From: Candidatus Brachythrix odensensis
GTDB lineage: Bacteria > Chloroflexota > Anaerolineae > J036 > Brachytrichaceae
Assembly: GCA_016714465.1 (NCBI GenBank)
Contig: JADKDT010000008.1
Location: 167,997 to 231,996, forward strand
Length of the DNA: 64,000 bases
Direction: 5' to 3'
Below are positions 48,959 through 57,556 of the stretch, one piece after another (within the stretch, counting starts at the first letter, position 1; every line of letters starts with the position of its first letter). The notes beneath the pieces are model-generated. The model worked only from the letters and a program-made list of their open reading frames with translations. It did not search any database and had not been told where the DNA came from. A program made the position numbers and the translations under genes.

Positions 48959-50410
48959 CTAGTAAGCGTTGGTTTCTTTCCCGCCGAACATGCGCCAGAT
49001 GGTCTGGAAAATAATCTTGAAATCGAGCCAGACCGACCAGTTCTCGATGTACCACAGATCGAACTGGGTGCGTTCTTCGATCGAGGTGTCGCCGCGCAGG
49101 CCATTCACCTGGGCCCAGCCCGTGATCCCGGACTTTTCACGATGGCGCTCCATGTAGCGCGGGATCTGCTTGCGAAACTCCTCGACGTAACGCGGCTGCT
49201 CGGGTCGCGGGCCCACCAGGCTCATGTCGCCGACGAGCACATTGATGAACTGGGGAAACTCATCGACGTTCCGGGCGCGCATCCACGAGCCCAGGCGCGT
49301 GCGGCGGGGATCATCCTTGGTGGTCCAGGTGCCCAGCCGCTCCGCGTCGCGGCGCATCGAGCGGAACTTGATGCACCAGAACTTGCGCCCGTCGAGGCCC
49401 ATTCGCTCCTGGGCAAAGAACACCGGACCCGGGGAATCCAATTTGATCAGGAGCGCGAGCACAAGCAGGATGGGCGAGGTCAGCACGAGAAAGATCGAAC
49501 TGCCAATGACATCAACGACGCGCTTAAGTGTCACCCGCCAGCCGCGCAAGGCCACGTCACGTATGTTCAGCAGCGGCAGGCCACCCAACTCGCCCATCGT
49601 CATCTGGCCGGCCATGATCTGAAATAGGTCCGGGTAGACCTTGATGCTGAGCGAACTCCGATCGCAGCGCGAGATGACACGGAGCATATCCTCATCCGAC
49701 GCGCCGGCGAGGGCGATGATGACCTCGTCCACGGATTCCCGCGCCAGGATCTCGGGAAGCTGCTCGATCGAACCCAGCAGCGGCACGCCTATCGTCGCGC
49801 GCGCGCCGTCAAATGGCAGCATTCCGACGATGTCGTAACCCAGGCGCGGCGTTTGCGCGATGCGCTGCAGGACGGCCACGGCTGGATCGCCGCTGCCGAC
49901 CACGACCACCCGAGTTCGCCCGTAACCCAGATACTGCAGTAGACGCTGCAGCCGGCCCTGAAGCCCTCGGAAGAACAAGGTAAAGACGATCGTCAGCAGC
50001 CAGGAATACACAACCATGCCGCGCGAATAGTCGTAGGCGCCGCTGGTAGTTTTCAGAAGCAGCGACGCGACTGCAATGCTGAGCAGCATCCCAATCGAGA
50101 CACCCGAGAAGATCGTCGTGAGTTCGTCGGAGCCGTAGCGCGTGCGCCTGCGGTGATACATCCGCCCGAAGAAGAAGGCGGCGATGATCGACACAAGCTG
50201 GAGGCCGAGCAACGGCAGAAAATCGCCAAAGGTCAGTCCTTCGGCCGCTTTTTCGGGCAGTGGAATCGCCAGACGCAGGCGATACGCGGTATAGAAACCG
50301 AGGCTGATACTGCCGGCATCCGAAAGCAGCAACGACAGCGTCACAATCGACGCATAGTTCCGCCGCATAAACGACGGCGGTGCTGGCGCCGTCACAATGG
50401 CCTCCTCCAT
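48959..50410 (-). CDS. Polyprenyl-phosphate sugar phosphotransferase
   Basis: 483 residues of the WbaP/WcaJ type that moves a sugar-1-phosphate from a UDP-sugar to undecaprenyl phosphate, starting exopolysaccharide or O-antigen assembly. The N-terminal half has four or five membrane helices (GISLGFYTAYRLRLAIPL, LQLVSIIAAFFFGRMYH, GMLLSIAVASLLL) and a Rossmann-like CoA-binding domain (RVVVVGSGDPAVAVLQRIAQ). The C-terminal catalytic domain has the re-entrant helix DVIGSSIFLVLTSPILLVLA, then RMGLDGRKFWCIKFRSMR and the FPQFINVLVGDMSLVGPRPE block, with QIPRYMERHREKSGITGWAQ. ruvB lies 36 bases upstream on the same strand. Confidence 0.92.
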   Translation of the reverse strand: MEEAIVTAPAPPSFMRRNYASIVTLSLLLSDAGSISLGFYTAYRLRLAIPLPEKAAEGLTFGDFLPLLGLQLVSIIAAFFFGRMYHRRRTRYGSDELTTIFSGVSIGMLLSIAVASLLLKTTSGAYDYSRGMVVYSWLLTIVFTLFFRGLQGRLQRLLQYLGYGRTRVVVVGSGDPAVAVLQRIAQTPRLGYDIVGMLPFDGARATIGVPLLGSIEQLPEILARESVDEVIIALAGASDEDMLRVISRCDRSSLSIKVYPDLFQIMAGQMTMGELGGLPLLNIRDVALRGWRVTLKRVVDVIGSSIFLVLTSPILLVLALLIKLDSPGPVFFAQERMGLDGRKFWCIKFRSMRRDAERLGTWTTKDDPRRTRLGSWMRARNVDEFPQFINVLVGDMSLVGPRPEQPRYVEEFRKQIPRYMERHREKSGITGWAQVNGLRGDTSIEERTQFDLWYIENWSVWLDFKIIFQTIWRMFGGKETNAY

Positions 50411-50446
50411 AACGTCGAGATTATACGGGCGGGAGCTGGTGGACTG

Positions 50447-51490
50447 CTACAGCAGCCCCTGCTGAGCGGCCGCCGGCGGCGGAATCCACGGCACGCCGAG
50501 GTGGCCATAAGCGCGGGCCGTGGCGACCCGCCCGCGTGGGGTGCGGTCGAGAAAACCGAGCTGAAGCAGATACGGCTCGACCACGTCCATGATCGTGTCG
50601 GCATCCTCGGAGATGCTGGCCGCGATGGTCTCCAGCCCGACCGGCCCGCCACCGAACTTGTCGATCAGCGCGTGCAGCACCCGGCTGTCCAGATCATCCA
50701 GGCCAAGCGGGTCGATGCCGACCATTTTCAGCGCGTCGAGGGCCAGGGCGTGGTGGATGCGCCCGTCACCGCGGACCTGGGCAAAGTCACGCACACGCTT
50801 GAGCAGGCGCAGACCGACGCGGGGCGTGCCCCGCGCGCGCTGGGCGACGTCCATCAAGGCTTCTTCGTCGATGGGCGTATTGAGCAGGCGCGACCCGCGC
50901 GAAACGATCTTGAGCATGGCCTCGATCGGATAGAAGTCGACCCGCAACTGAACATGAAACCGGTCGCGCAACGGATTGGAAAGCAGGGCCAGGCGGGTTG
51001 TGGCCCCGACGATGGTGATCTGGGGCAGCTTGAGGCGCACGCTTCGGGCGCTGGGGCCCTTGCCGATCACGATATCCAACGCGTAATCTTCCATCGCTGG
51101 ATAGAGCACTTCCTCGACCGCGCGGCTCAGCCGGTGGATTTCATCGATGAAGAGCACGTCATGGGCGCGCAGATTTGTCAGGATCGCGGCCAGATCCCCC
51201 GCCCGCTCGATGGCGGGTCCAGAGGTCACCCGCAGGTTGGCGCCCATCTCGTGGGCGATGATGTGGCTGAGGGTGGTCTTGCCCAGCCCCGGAGGGCCGT
51301 AGATCAGGACGTGGTCGAGGGCCTCGGCCCGGCCGCGCGCGGCCTGGATGGCGATGCGCAGGTTATCCCGCACGTTGTCCTGCCCGATCAGGTCTTCGAG
51401 CGTCTTCGGCCGCAGGGCGCGGTCGAGGGCGCCGTCATCCTCCGGAATCTGTTCGCCCGACACAGCGCGTGGATCGGTGTCGTTGGCCAT
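50447..51490 (-). CDS. ruvB: Holliday junction branch migration ATPase RuvB
   Basis: 347 residues. RuvB is the AAA+ hexameric motor that, with RuvA, drives branch migration of Holliday junctions. Walker A is [20 protein letters not shown], Walker [21 protein letters not shown], sensor 1 [20 protein letters not shown] including the arginine finger. [20 protein letters not shown] and [20 protein letters not shown] mark the winged-helix DNA-binding end. The length is typical. ruvA and ruvC are not in the window. A 51-base palindrome lies between the nnr stop and the ruvB start. Confidence 0.97.
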   Translation of the reverse strand: MANDTDPRAVSGEQIPEDDGALDRALRPKTLEDLIGQDNVRDNLRIAIQAARGRAEALDHVLIYGPPGLGKTTLSHIIAHEMGANLRVTSGPAIERAGDLAAILTNLRAHDVLFIDEIHRLSRAVEEVLYPAMEDYALDIVIGKGPSARSVRLKLPQITIVGATTRLALLSNPLRDRFHVQLRVDFYPIEAMLKIVSRGSRLLNTPIDEEALMDVAQRARGTPRVGLRLLKRVRDFAQVRGDGRIHHALALDALKMVGIDPLGLDDLDSRVLHALIDKFGGGPVGLETIAASISEDADTIMDVVEPYLLQLGFLDRTPRGRVATARAYGHLGVPWIPPPAAAQQGLL

Positions 51491-51532
51491 GAGTTACGAT
51501 TTTACCCCGGAGTCGCACATTTGTTCGATCTG

Positions 51533-51583
51533 TTTTGGAAATCAATATCCCCCTGCTTCGCAGGGGGATATTGATTTCCAAAA
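51533..51583. repeat. 51-base perfect palindrome after nnr
   Basis: TTTTGGAAATCAATATCCCC plus CTG arms close on the CTTCG tip, 5 bases past the nnr stop. Stem ends are TTTT on the left and AAAA on the right, paired into the stem rather than trailing. Confidence 0.9.
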
Positions 51584-51588
51584 AGAGT

Positions 51589-53217
51589 TCAGGGTGCCAG
51601 CATGATGGCCCTGCGAGCGGCTGGCAGCAGTGGCAACAGGTCGCTGGCGAGCAGTCCCGAATCGCCGTGGGCGTCGCGCCAGAGCTCGCCGGCACGGGCA
51701 TGCAGCGCCGCGCCACAGACGGCCGCGTCAAAGGGCCGAAGCCCCTGCGCCATCAACCCGACAATCGCGCCCGCCAGCACATCCCCGGTGCCGGCGGTGG
51801 CCAGCGCCGGGTTCGCCGAGTCGAGGACCATGATCTGTCCATCGCGCGAGGCAATGACGGTATTGGCCCCCTTGAGGACCACGACCGCGCCGCACTCCCT
51901 GGAAAGACGTGAGGCGTGCCCGATTCGATCGGCCTGAATCTCGGCAACCGGCAGACTCGTCAGGCGCGCCATTTCGCCCGGATGGGGTGTCAGAACGGCG
52001 GACAAATCGCTCAACCGATACTCCAGCAGGGCTTCGTCCTCGGCCAGGATGTTGAGCGCGTCGGCGTCAAAGACGACACCCCGCACGGCCGTTCTGAGGT
52101 GAACCATGGCCGCCATGAAGGCGCCCAGCGCCGCCCGCCCGGTATCCCCCCGGCCCAGACCCGGGCCCACGAGCGCGGCCGCGATGCCGCTGAGTTTCTC
52201 AAGCCCCGAAACGGTCTGCGGGACATAGACCGCCTCTGGGATCACGGCGGCGACGGCCAGCCGCCCGGCCTCGGGCACAGCCAGGGTGACCAGCCCTGCC
52301 CCGGCCCGGTACGCCGCTCCGGCGCATAGCGCGGGCGCGCCCGGGTAGTCGTGCGAGCCCGCAACAATCAGGGCGCGGCCATGGCTGCCTTTGTTCGCAT
52401 CCGAGGCGCGCCGGGGCAATCGTTCGCGCACCCAGGCGTCGTCGACGACGCTGATCCGGGCGGGCGGGTTCAGGGCCGTCCAGAGCCGGCCATCAGTCGG
52501 GGTCAGACTCGCGATGCCAATCGGCGCAACAACCAGTTCGCCCCGCGCGCCCGCGGCGGGATAACAGTAGTGCCCGCGCTTCGCGGCGTGAAAAGTGACC
52601 GTCAGATCGGCCGCCACGGCATTTGCGTCGAGCGACCCGGTCTCGTAGTTCATGCCGGTGGGGCCGTCGACTGCCACAATCGCCGGCGCGTGTGGCAAGC
52701 CGCGCAGCACGCCCGGACGGCGGGTCTTGACCCCCCGATCACGGGTGACCTGCACTTCGTGCAGCAGATCTCGAAGCGGCCCCTCGATTGTGCGCGCTGC
52801 GCCGGTCCCAAGCAACGCGTCCACGATGACGTCGGCTCGGGCAAGCCGGGCGCGCAGCAAACGCAGGCCCTCGTCATCGGGCTGGGCCATAACGGCGATT
52901 TCCGCCGCCGCCAGCGGAGCGATGAGTGGATCGTCCGATTCACGCGCCCGCAGTAGATAGACCTGGACCGTCAGCGCGCGGTTCTCGCGCTGTGCGCGCT
53001 CGGCCAGGGCGGCAGCGCACACCAGTCCATCGCCCCCGTTGTTGCCCGATCCGCACAGGATCAAGACCTCTACGGCCGCGTCTCCAGTGGGCAGCCGATT
53101 CAAGATCTCGGCCGCGACCGCGCCACCGGCGTTCTGCATCATCGTCGCGTAGCTCAGCCCGGCGCTATCCGCCGCCCGTTCAACCTCGCGCATCTCAGCC
53201 GACGTCAGAAGGTTCAT
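51589..53217 (-). CDS. nnr: Bifunctional NAD(P)H-hydrate repair enzyme Nnr
   Basis: 542 residues joining the NAD(P)HX epimerase and the ADP/ATP-dependent dehydratase that repair hydrated NADH and NADPH. The N-terminal epimerase (1-215) has ILCGSGNNGGDGLVCAAALA and VDALLGTGAARTIEG plus AVDGPTGMNYETG. The C-terminal ribokinase-like dehydratase has GSHGRALIVAGSHDYPGAPA, VLTPHPGEMARL, VVLKGANTVIASRDGQ and NPALATAGTGDVLAGAIVGL with the catalytic Asp of GTGD. Its ATG overlaps the pepE stop (53214-53217, ATGA), placing it third in the tkt-pepE-nnr operon. Confidence 0.95.
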   Translation of the reverse strand: MNLLTSAEMREVERAADSAGLSYATMMQNAGGAVAAEILNRLPTGDAAVEVLILCGSGNNGGDGLVCAAALAERAQRENRALTVQVYLLRARESDDPLIAPLAAAEIAVMAQPDDEGLRLLRARLARADVIVDALLGTGAARTIEGPLRDLLHEVQVTRDRGVKTRRPGVLRGLPHAPAIVAVDGPTGMNYETGSLDANAVAADLTVTFHAAKRGHYCYPAAGARGELVVAPIGIASLTPTDGRLWTALNPPARISVVDDAWVRERLPRRASDANKGSHGRALIVAGSHDYPGAPALCAGAAYRAGAGLVTLAVPEAGRLAVAAVIPEAVYVPQTVSGLEKLSGIAAALVGPGLGRGDTGRAALGAFMAAMVHLRTAVRGVVFDADALNILAEDEALLEYRLSDLSAVLTPHPGEMARLTSLPVAEIQADRIGHASRLSRECGAVVVLKGANTVIASRDGQIMVLDSANPALATAGTGDVLAGAIVGLMAQGLRPFDAAVCGAALHARAGELWRDAHGDSGLLASDLLPLLPAARRAIMLAP

Positions 53218-53918
53218 GCGCCCAAATACCTCGTGCTGAGCGGGATCTCGGTGACACTTCCGGAGTCAGCCAACGTCACCCGATACGCCTGCGCCTTGGG
53301 CCGGGATGACACCGCCTCGCGCATCTCGCCTTCGATGAAGTGAAGCGCGGCCCCGTCGTCGCACGCCCACGCATCCGGCAATTCGCGCGCGCCGACCATG
53401 GCCTGCAGGGTTGGACGGCGCTGGGCCTCACCGTCATAGTGCGGACAGTATCCACCTTTCAGTAGGCCAAGGGCGTTCAGCGGGCGCAGTCTGCCGTTTC
53501 CAAACGAGTCGGTCGAGCAGGCCTGAAACCAGCAGTTGGCCCCGGCGCTGATCCCGGCCAGCACAACGCCCTGTCCCCAGGCTTCTCTCAGAATGGCGTC
53601 AAGCGACCACTCGCGCCACAACGCCAGCATGCTCTTGGTGTTGCCGCCGCCCACGCAGATCGCATCCTGTTCCAGCAGAAACCCGCGGATGTCGCTGGTG
53701 TGCGGCGAGAAAAGGGATAACGATGACGGTCGACACTCCAGCCGGGTGAAGGCCTGGAAGAAGTTGTGAATGTAGCGCAGCGTGTCATCCGACGCGTGGG
53801 GCAGGAAGCAGACCTTTGGCCGCGCCACGGCAGTCTGATCGAGCACGAACTGATCCAGCAACGGATTGTCGGGCTCCATCGAGAATCCGCCCCCGCCCAT
53901 GGCGATGATCTGGCGCAT
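53214..53918 (-). CDS. pepE: Peptidase E-like S51 serine peptidase
   Basis: 234 residues with the S51 dipeptidase fold. It begins IIAMGGGGFSMEPDNPLLDQ, has CVGGGNTKSMLALWREWSLD, and the nucleophile elbow GISAGANCWFQACST with the catalytic serine. A later ACDDGAALHFIEGE supplies the acidic and histidine residues. Such enzymes cut Asp-X dipeptides (PepE) or act as alpha-aspartyl dipeptidases; the exact specificity is not certain, so the symbol is tentative. It lies 2 bases after transketolase and overlaps nnr by 4 bases. Confidence 0.82.
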   Translation of the reverse strand: MRQIIAMGGGGFSMEPDNPLLDQFVLDQTAVARPKVCFLPHASDDTLRYIHNFFQAFTRLECRPSSLSLFSPHTSDIRGFLLEQDAICVGGGNTKSMLALWREWSLDAILREAWGQGVVLAGISAGANCWFQACSTDSFGNGRLRPLNALGLLKGGYCPHYDGEAQRRPTLQAMVGARELPDAWACDDGAALHFIEGEMREAVSSRPKAQAYRVTLADSGSVTEIPLSTRYLGA

Positions 53919-53920
53919 GG

Positions 53921-55903
53921 CTATCCGATGACCTTGACGGCCTCGGCCACGACCCGATCGACCGTGAAGCCCATCGCCGTGAAGACGTCCCGGGCCGGAC
54001 CCGAGGCGCCGAATCGCTCCTGGGTGACAAAGCGGACCAGCGGGCCGGTGTAGCGGTGCCAGCCTTGCGCCACACCCGCTTCGACCACGACCTTGGGCAA
54101 CAGGATGGGGAAGATCGACTCACGATACGCAGCGTCCTGCGCGTCGAAGAGTTCCCAGGACGGCATGGACACCACCCGCGCGCGCAGGCCCTTCTCCGCC
54201 AGCACGCTTGCGGCATCGAGGGCGAGGCTGACTTCGGAGCCCGTCGCCACGAGGAGCACTTGCGGGTCCTCCGCGTCGCGGACGATGTAGGCGCCGCGCA
54301 GCGCCGCATCGTTACGCGGCAGGATTGGCAGGGCCTGGCGCGAAAGGATCAGCGCGACGGGACCGCTTGCCTCAATCGCCACCTGCCAGGCCAGGGCGGT
54401 TTCGTTCGCGTCGGCTGGGCGTATCACGGTGAGGCCGGGGATTGCCCGGCAAGCCGCGAGGTGTTCGACGGGCTGGTGGGTTGGCCCATCTTCCCCCACC
54501 CCGATGCTGTCATGGGTGAAGACGAAGATGCTGTGCGCGCCGCCGAGCGCCGCCAAACGCAGCGAAGGCCGGGCATAGTCGCTGAACGTGAAGAATGTGC
54601 CCCCGTACGGGATCACCCCGCCGTGCAGGGCCATCCCATTCATCATTCCGGTCATGGCGTGTTCGCGAATGCCATAGCGCACGTAACGGCCGGACAGGTC
54701 GCCCTTCCGCAAGGATTCGGCGCCCTTGGGCAGGGTGTTGTTGGAGGGCGTGAGATCAGCCGATCCACCGAGCAAACCGGGCACGCGCGGGATTAGCGCA
54801 TCAATGACGGCCCCACTGGCCGCCCGGGTCGCGATAGGTTTGCCGCCAGGTTCAAATACGGGCAATGCCTCTTGCCAACCCTGGGGCAGTTTTCCGGCGA
54901 CCAAGGCCTCGAACTCGGCGGCGATCTCGGGGTGGGCAGCCCGATACGAGGCCAGCCGGACCAGCCAGTCATGCTGGAGTTGCGCGCCGCGCGCGCCAAC
55001 CGCGCGCCAGGCAGCCAGCACTTCGTCAGGGACGAAAAAGGTCTTGTCTGGATCGACGCCATAGGCAAGCTTGGCCCCGCGCAGTTCCTCCTCGCCCGGT
55101 TCATCGCTGTGGGCGAGCCGGGTGCCCTGCTTCTTCGGCATGCCCTTGCCAATGATCGTTTTGCAGCAGATGATGCTGGGCCGGTCGGTGACGGCATGAG
55201 CGGCGGTGATGGCGGCCTCGATGGCATCCATGTCGTGTCCATCGACAGTTTGGACGTGCCAGTGATAGGCCTCAAAACGCTGCGGCACATTGTCGCTGTA
55301 GGACAGCGAGGTCGGCCCATCGATCGAGATGCCGTTGTCATCATAGAACCAGACCAGCTTGCCAAGCCCAAGATGGCCGGCCAGGCTGGCCGCTTCATGG
55401 CTCACGCCTTCCTGCAAATCGCCATCGCTGACGATGACGTAGGTGGCATGGTCGACGACGGGGAAGCTCGCGCGGTTGTAGCGCGCGGCCAGCCAGGCCT
55501 CGGCCAGGGCCATGCCCGCGCTGTTGCCGGTGCCCGCGCCGAGCGGACCAGTCGTGACTTCGATCCCGGGCGTCAGATGGTTCTCGGGATGGCCGGGGGT
55601 GCGGCTGCCCACCTGTCTGAACTGCATCAGCTCGTCAAGTGTCATGGCGGGTTGACCGGTGAGATACAACAACGCATAGGCGAGCATGCTGCCGTGGCCG
55701 GCAGAGATGATCAGCCGATCCCGGTCAAACCAGGTGACGTCAGCCGGGTTGACCCGCATAAAGTTCTTGTACAAAACCCAGGCCACGTCAGCCATGCCGA
55801 GCGGCATGCCCGGGTGGCCGGATTTTGCTTTCTGGACCGCGTCCAGGGTCAGGGTTCGAATGGCGTTGGCGCAAGCGAGATCGAGGTCGGTGAAATTGCT
55901 CAT
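53921..55903 (-). CDS. tkt: Transketolase
   Basis: 660 residues. The thiamine-diphosphate enzyme of the non-oxidative pentose phosphate pathway moves two-carbon units between sugar phosphates. The start at 55903 (MSNFTDLDLACANAIRTLTL) matches the family; the longer open frame upstream runs across the promoter region of the divergent gene. Landmarks are SGHPGMPLGMADVAWVLY, SAGHGSMLAYALLYLTG, IVSDGDLQEGVSHEAASLAG (ThDP/Mg site), LLGGSADLTPSN, GIREHAMTGMMNGMALHGG (catalytic Glu) and FTHDSIGVGEDGPTHQPVEH. It heads the operon with pepE and nnr. Confidence 0.96.
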   Translation of the reverse strand: MSNFTDLDLACANAIRTLTLDAVQKAKSGHPGMPLGMADVAWVLYKNFMRVNPADVTWFDRDRLIISAGHGSMLAYALLYLTGQPAMTLDELMQFRQVGSRTPGHPENHLTPGIEVTTGPLGAGTGNSAGMALAEAWLAARYNRASFPVVDHATYVIVSDGDLQEGVSHEAASLAGHLGLGKLVWFYDDNGISIDGPTSLSYSDNVPQRFEAYHWHVQTVDGHDMDAIEAAITAAHAVTDRPSIICCKTIIGKGMPKKQGTRLAHSDEPGEEELRGAKLAYGVDPDKTFFVPDEVLAAWRAVGARGAQLQHDWLVRLASYRAAHPEIAAEFEALVAGKLPQGWQEALPVFEPGGKPIATRAASGAVIDALIPRVPGLLGGSADLTPSNNTLPKGAESLRKGDLSGRYVRYGIREHAMTGMMNGMALHGGVIPYGGTFFTFSDYARPSLRLAALGGAHSIFVFTHDSIGVGEDGPTHQPVEHLAACRAIPGLTVIRPADANETALAWQVAIEASGPVALILSRQALPILPRNDAALRGAYIVRDAEDPQVLLVATGSEVSLALDAASVLAEKGLRARVVSMPSWELFDAQDAAYRESIFPILLPKVVVEAGVAQGWHRYTGPLVRFVTQERFGASGPARDVFTAMGFTVDRVVAEAVKVIG

Positions 55904-55972
55904 AAAGTTAGGCGCGCCTGTGAGTGCGGCGCATTGCGTGATTATAGGATGGCCCGCAGGTAGAATCTTGCG

Positions 55973-57226
55973 ATGAGACTGACTGCTTTTGCCCGCGCAA
56001 TGACAGCCGCCACACTCCTCGCGCTGGGCGGTGTTGCCGCCTGGATGCCCGCGCAGGCCGCGCTCCCTGAACCCGCGGAGTCGCCCGTTCCCGCAGCGGA
56101 CTCCGTAACTGCGGCGCAAGCCGCAGCGGGCGTTGGAATCGTCTTCACACCGATCATCACAAGCGGGCTCACCCTCCCGCTCTTTGTCACCCACGCCGGT
56201 GATGATCGCCTATTTGTTGTCGAAAAGGGCGGCAAGATCAAGATCTTCGAGAACGGCGCGCTGAGACCCGTGCCATTTCTCACCCAGACCGTGACGACCG
56301 GCTCAGAGCGGGGGTTGTTGAGTATTGCATTCGAGCCGGCCTATGCATCGACCGGTCGCTTTTATGTCTACTGGACCGGAACGAGTGGGCTTGTCAATAT
56401 CACTCGGATGGGAGTCCAACCCGGCGATCCAAATCAGGCCGATCCTGCCTCGGCGGCCACGCTCCTGACCATCACCCATCCCGCCGGCAATCACAACGGC
56501 GGATGGTTGGGATTCGGCCCGGATCAGCTCCTGTACGCATCCGTGGGCGATGGTGGCACGCAAGAGGACCCGACCTGCCAGGCTCAGAACACCGCCAGTC
56601 GGCTGGGCAAAATACTTCGGCTGGATGTTGTTGGACAAATCACGTATACGGTGCCGGTGACGAACAGTTTCGTCGTGGGCCAGGCGCCAGAGGTGTGGGG
56701 TTGGGGGCTACGCAATCCGTGGCGCAATTCCTTCGATCGGCAGACGGGCGATCTCTATGTCGGCGATGTCGGGAATGGCGCCTGGGAAGAAATCAGCTAC
56801 GTGCCTGCGGGCTCGGCCACCGGGCTGAACTTCGGATGGAATCGGCGTGAGGGTCCAGCCGCCGGCTATACCACTTGCGCCGACACGCCGCCGTATGTCT
56901 CGCCGGTCATTTCCCATTCCCATTCGAGCGGGCAAATCGCCACTTCGATCACCGGCGGCTACGTCTATCGCGGCGCGAAGTACCCCTGGCTGCAAGGCAA
57001 GTACTTCTACGCCGATTATGGCCAGGGGAAGGTCTGGATTGCCACCCAGACCTCGCCTGGCGTGTTCAGCACCGCCCAGCTCACGTCGACCTTTGGCTTT
57101 AACTCGTTGTCTTCCTGGGGAGAAGACGCGGCCGGCGAGCTGTATCTCGTCAATATCAACGGCACGGTCTATCGGCTGGATTCGTTCCTGCCCGCGAGCG
57201 CGTTCATACCGCTGGTCACGCGCTAG
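55973..57226 (+). CDS. Secreted glucose/sorbosone dehydrogenase-type propeller (PQQ sugar dehydrogenase family)
   Basis: 417 residues. A signal peptide (AMTAATLLALGGVAAWMPAQ) is followed by a GSDH-type six-blade propeller: LPLFVTHAGDDRLFVVEKGG, SERGLLSIAFEPAY, AGNHNGGWLGFGPDQLLYAS, VWGWGLRNPWRNSFDRQTGD, DVGNGAWEEISYV and GGYVYRGAKYPWLQGKYFYA. These proteins oxidise sugars with PQQ outside the membrane, although many family members are uncharacterised and may not bind PQQ. The final residues FLPASAFIPLVTR carry the PLVxR end also seen on the giant secreted protein. It is divergent from tkt, with 69 bases between the starts. Confidence 0.85.
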   Translation: MRLTAFARAMTAATLLALGGVAAWMPAQAALPEPAESPVPAADSVTAAQAAAGVGIVFTPIITSGLTLPLFVTHAGDDRLFVVEKGGKIKIFENGALRPVPFLTQTVTTGSERGLLSIAFEPAYASTGRFYVYWTGTSGLVNITRMGVQPGDPNQADPASAATLLTITHPAGNHNGGWLGFGPDQLLYASVGDGGTQEDPTCQAQNTASRLGKILRLDVVGQITYTVPVTNSFVVGQAPEVWGWGLRNPWRNSFDRQTGDLYVGDVGNGAWEEISYVPAGSATGLNFGWNRREGPAAGYTTCADTPPYVSPVISHSHSSGQIATSITGGYVYRGAKYPWLQGKYFYADYGQGKVWIATQTSPGVFSTAQLTSTFGFNSLSSWGEDAAGELYLVNINGTVYRLDSFLPASAFIPLVTR

Positions 57227-57246
57227 AGCTCACACGGTGGGTCTGG

Positions 57247-57533
57247 CGGAGATAACCCCCCGGCTTCGTCGCATGGCTCCTGCAAAGTCGCGTCACCGAT
57301 TCGCAAATTCGAGTCAGCGCTGACACAACGCGCCGATGGCAGGTACTGGCCAGGGCCCTGAGCTTGTCGAAGGGCCCGGAAAGGGTCCTAAGAACCGCGC
57401 TGGCGGGCCCTTCGACAAGCTCAGGGCCCTTTCGCCCTTTCTATTGCGGCTTATTGCCTTCGACCGCTCGGGGGTGAGCGCAGTATTGGGTCTTTGCAGG
57501 AACCATGAGCTTCGCCGGGGGAAATCGCTTCCG
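57247..57533. repeat. Split palindrome arms around an inner inverted repeat
   Basis: Left arm 57247-57287 and right arm 57492-57533 pair imperfectly over about 41 bases; the paired ends are GCATGGCTCCTGCAAAG and CTTTGCAGGAACCATGAGC, and the CCCCCGGCTTCG half-motif is that of the other gene-end palindromes. The 204 bases between hold the inner inverted repeat at 57352-57430. This fills the 330-base gap between two gene ends; no gene is visible in it. Confidence 0.75.
57352..57430. repeat. 26-bp perfect inverted repeat, CCCTGAGCTTGTCGAAGGG type
   Basis: AGGGCCCTGAGCTTGTCGAA.. at 57352-57377 and its exact complement at 57405-57430, with 27 bases between. Each arm is itself partly palindromic (GGGCCCT/AGGGCCC). 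The motif CCTTCGACAAGCTCAGG is one I recall as common in intergenic repeats of environmental bacteria; this was not checked. Confidence 0.9.
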
Positions 57534-57556
57534 GAAACGGGTTTTGTTGGGAGTTC

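Noticed and set aside
55904..56194. N-terminal extension of transketolase
   Set aside because: The open frame upstream of 55903 crosses into the divergent dehydrogenase gene and has no transketolase similarity.
57247..57533. CRISPR repeat or insertion sequence
   Set aside because: Only inverted pairs, no regular direct repeats with spacers, and no transposase frame within the interval.
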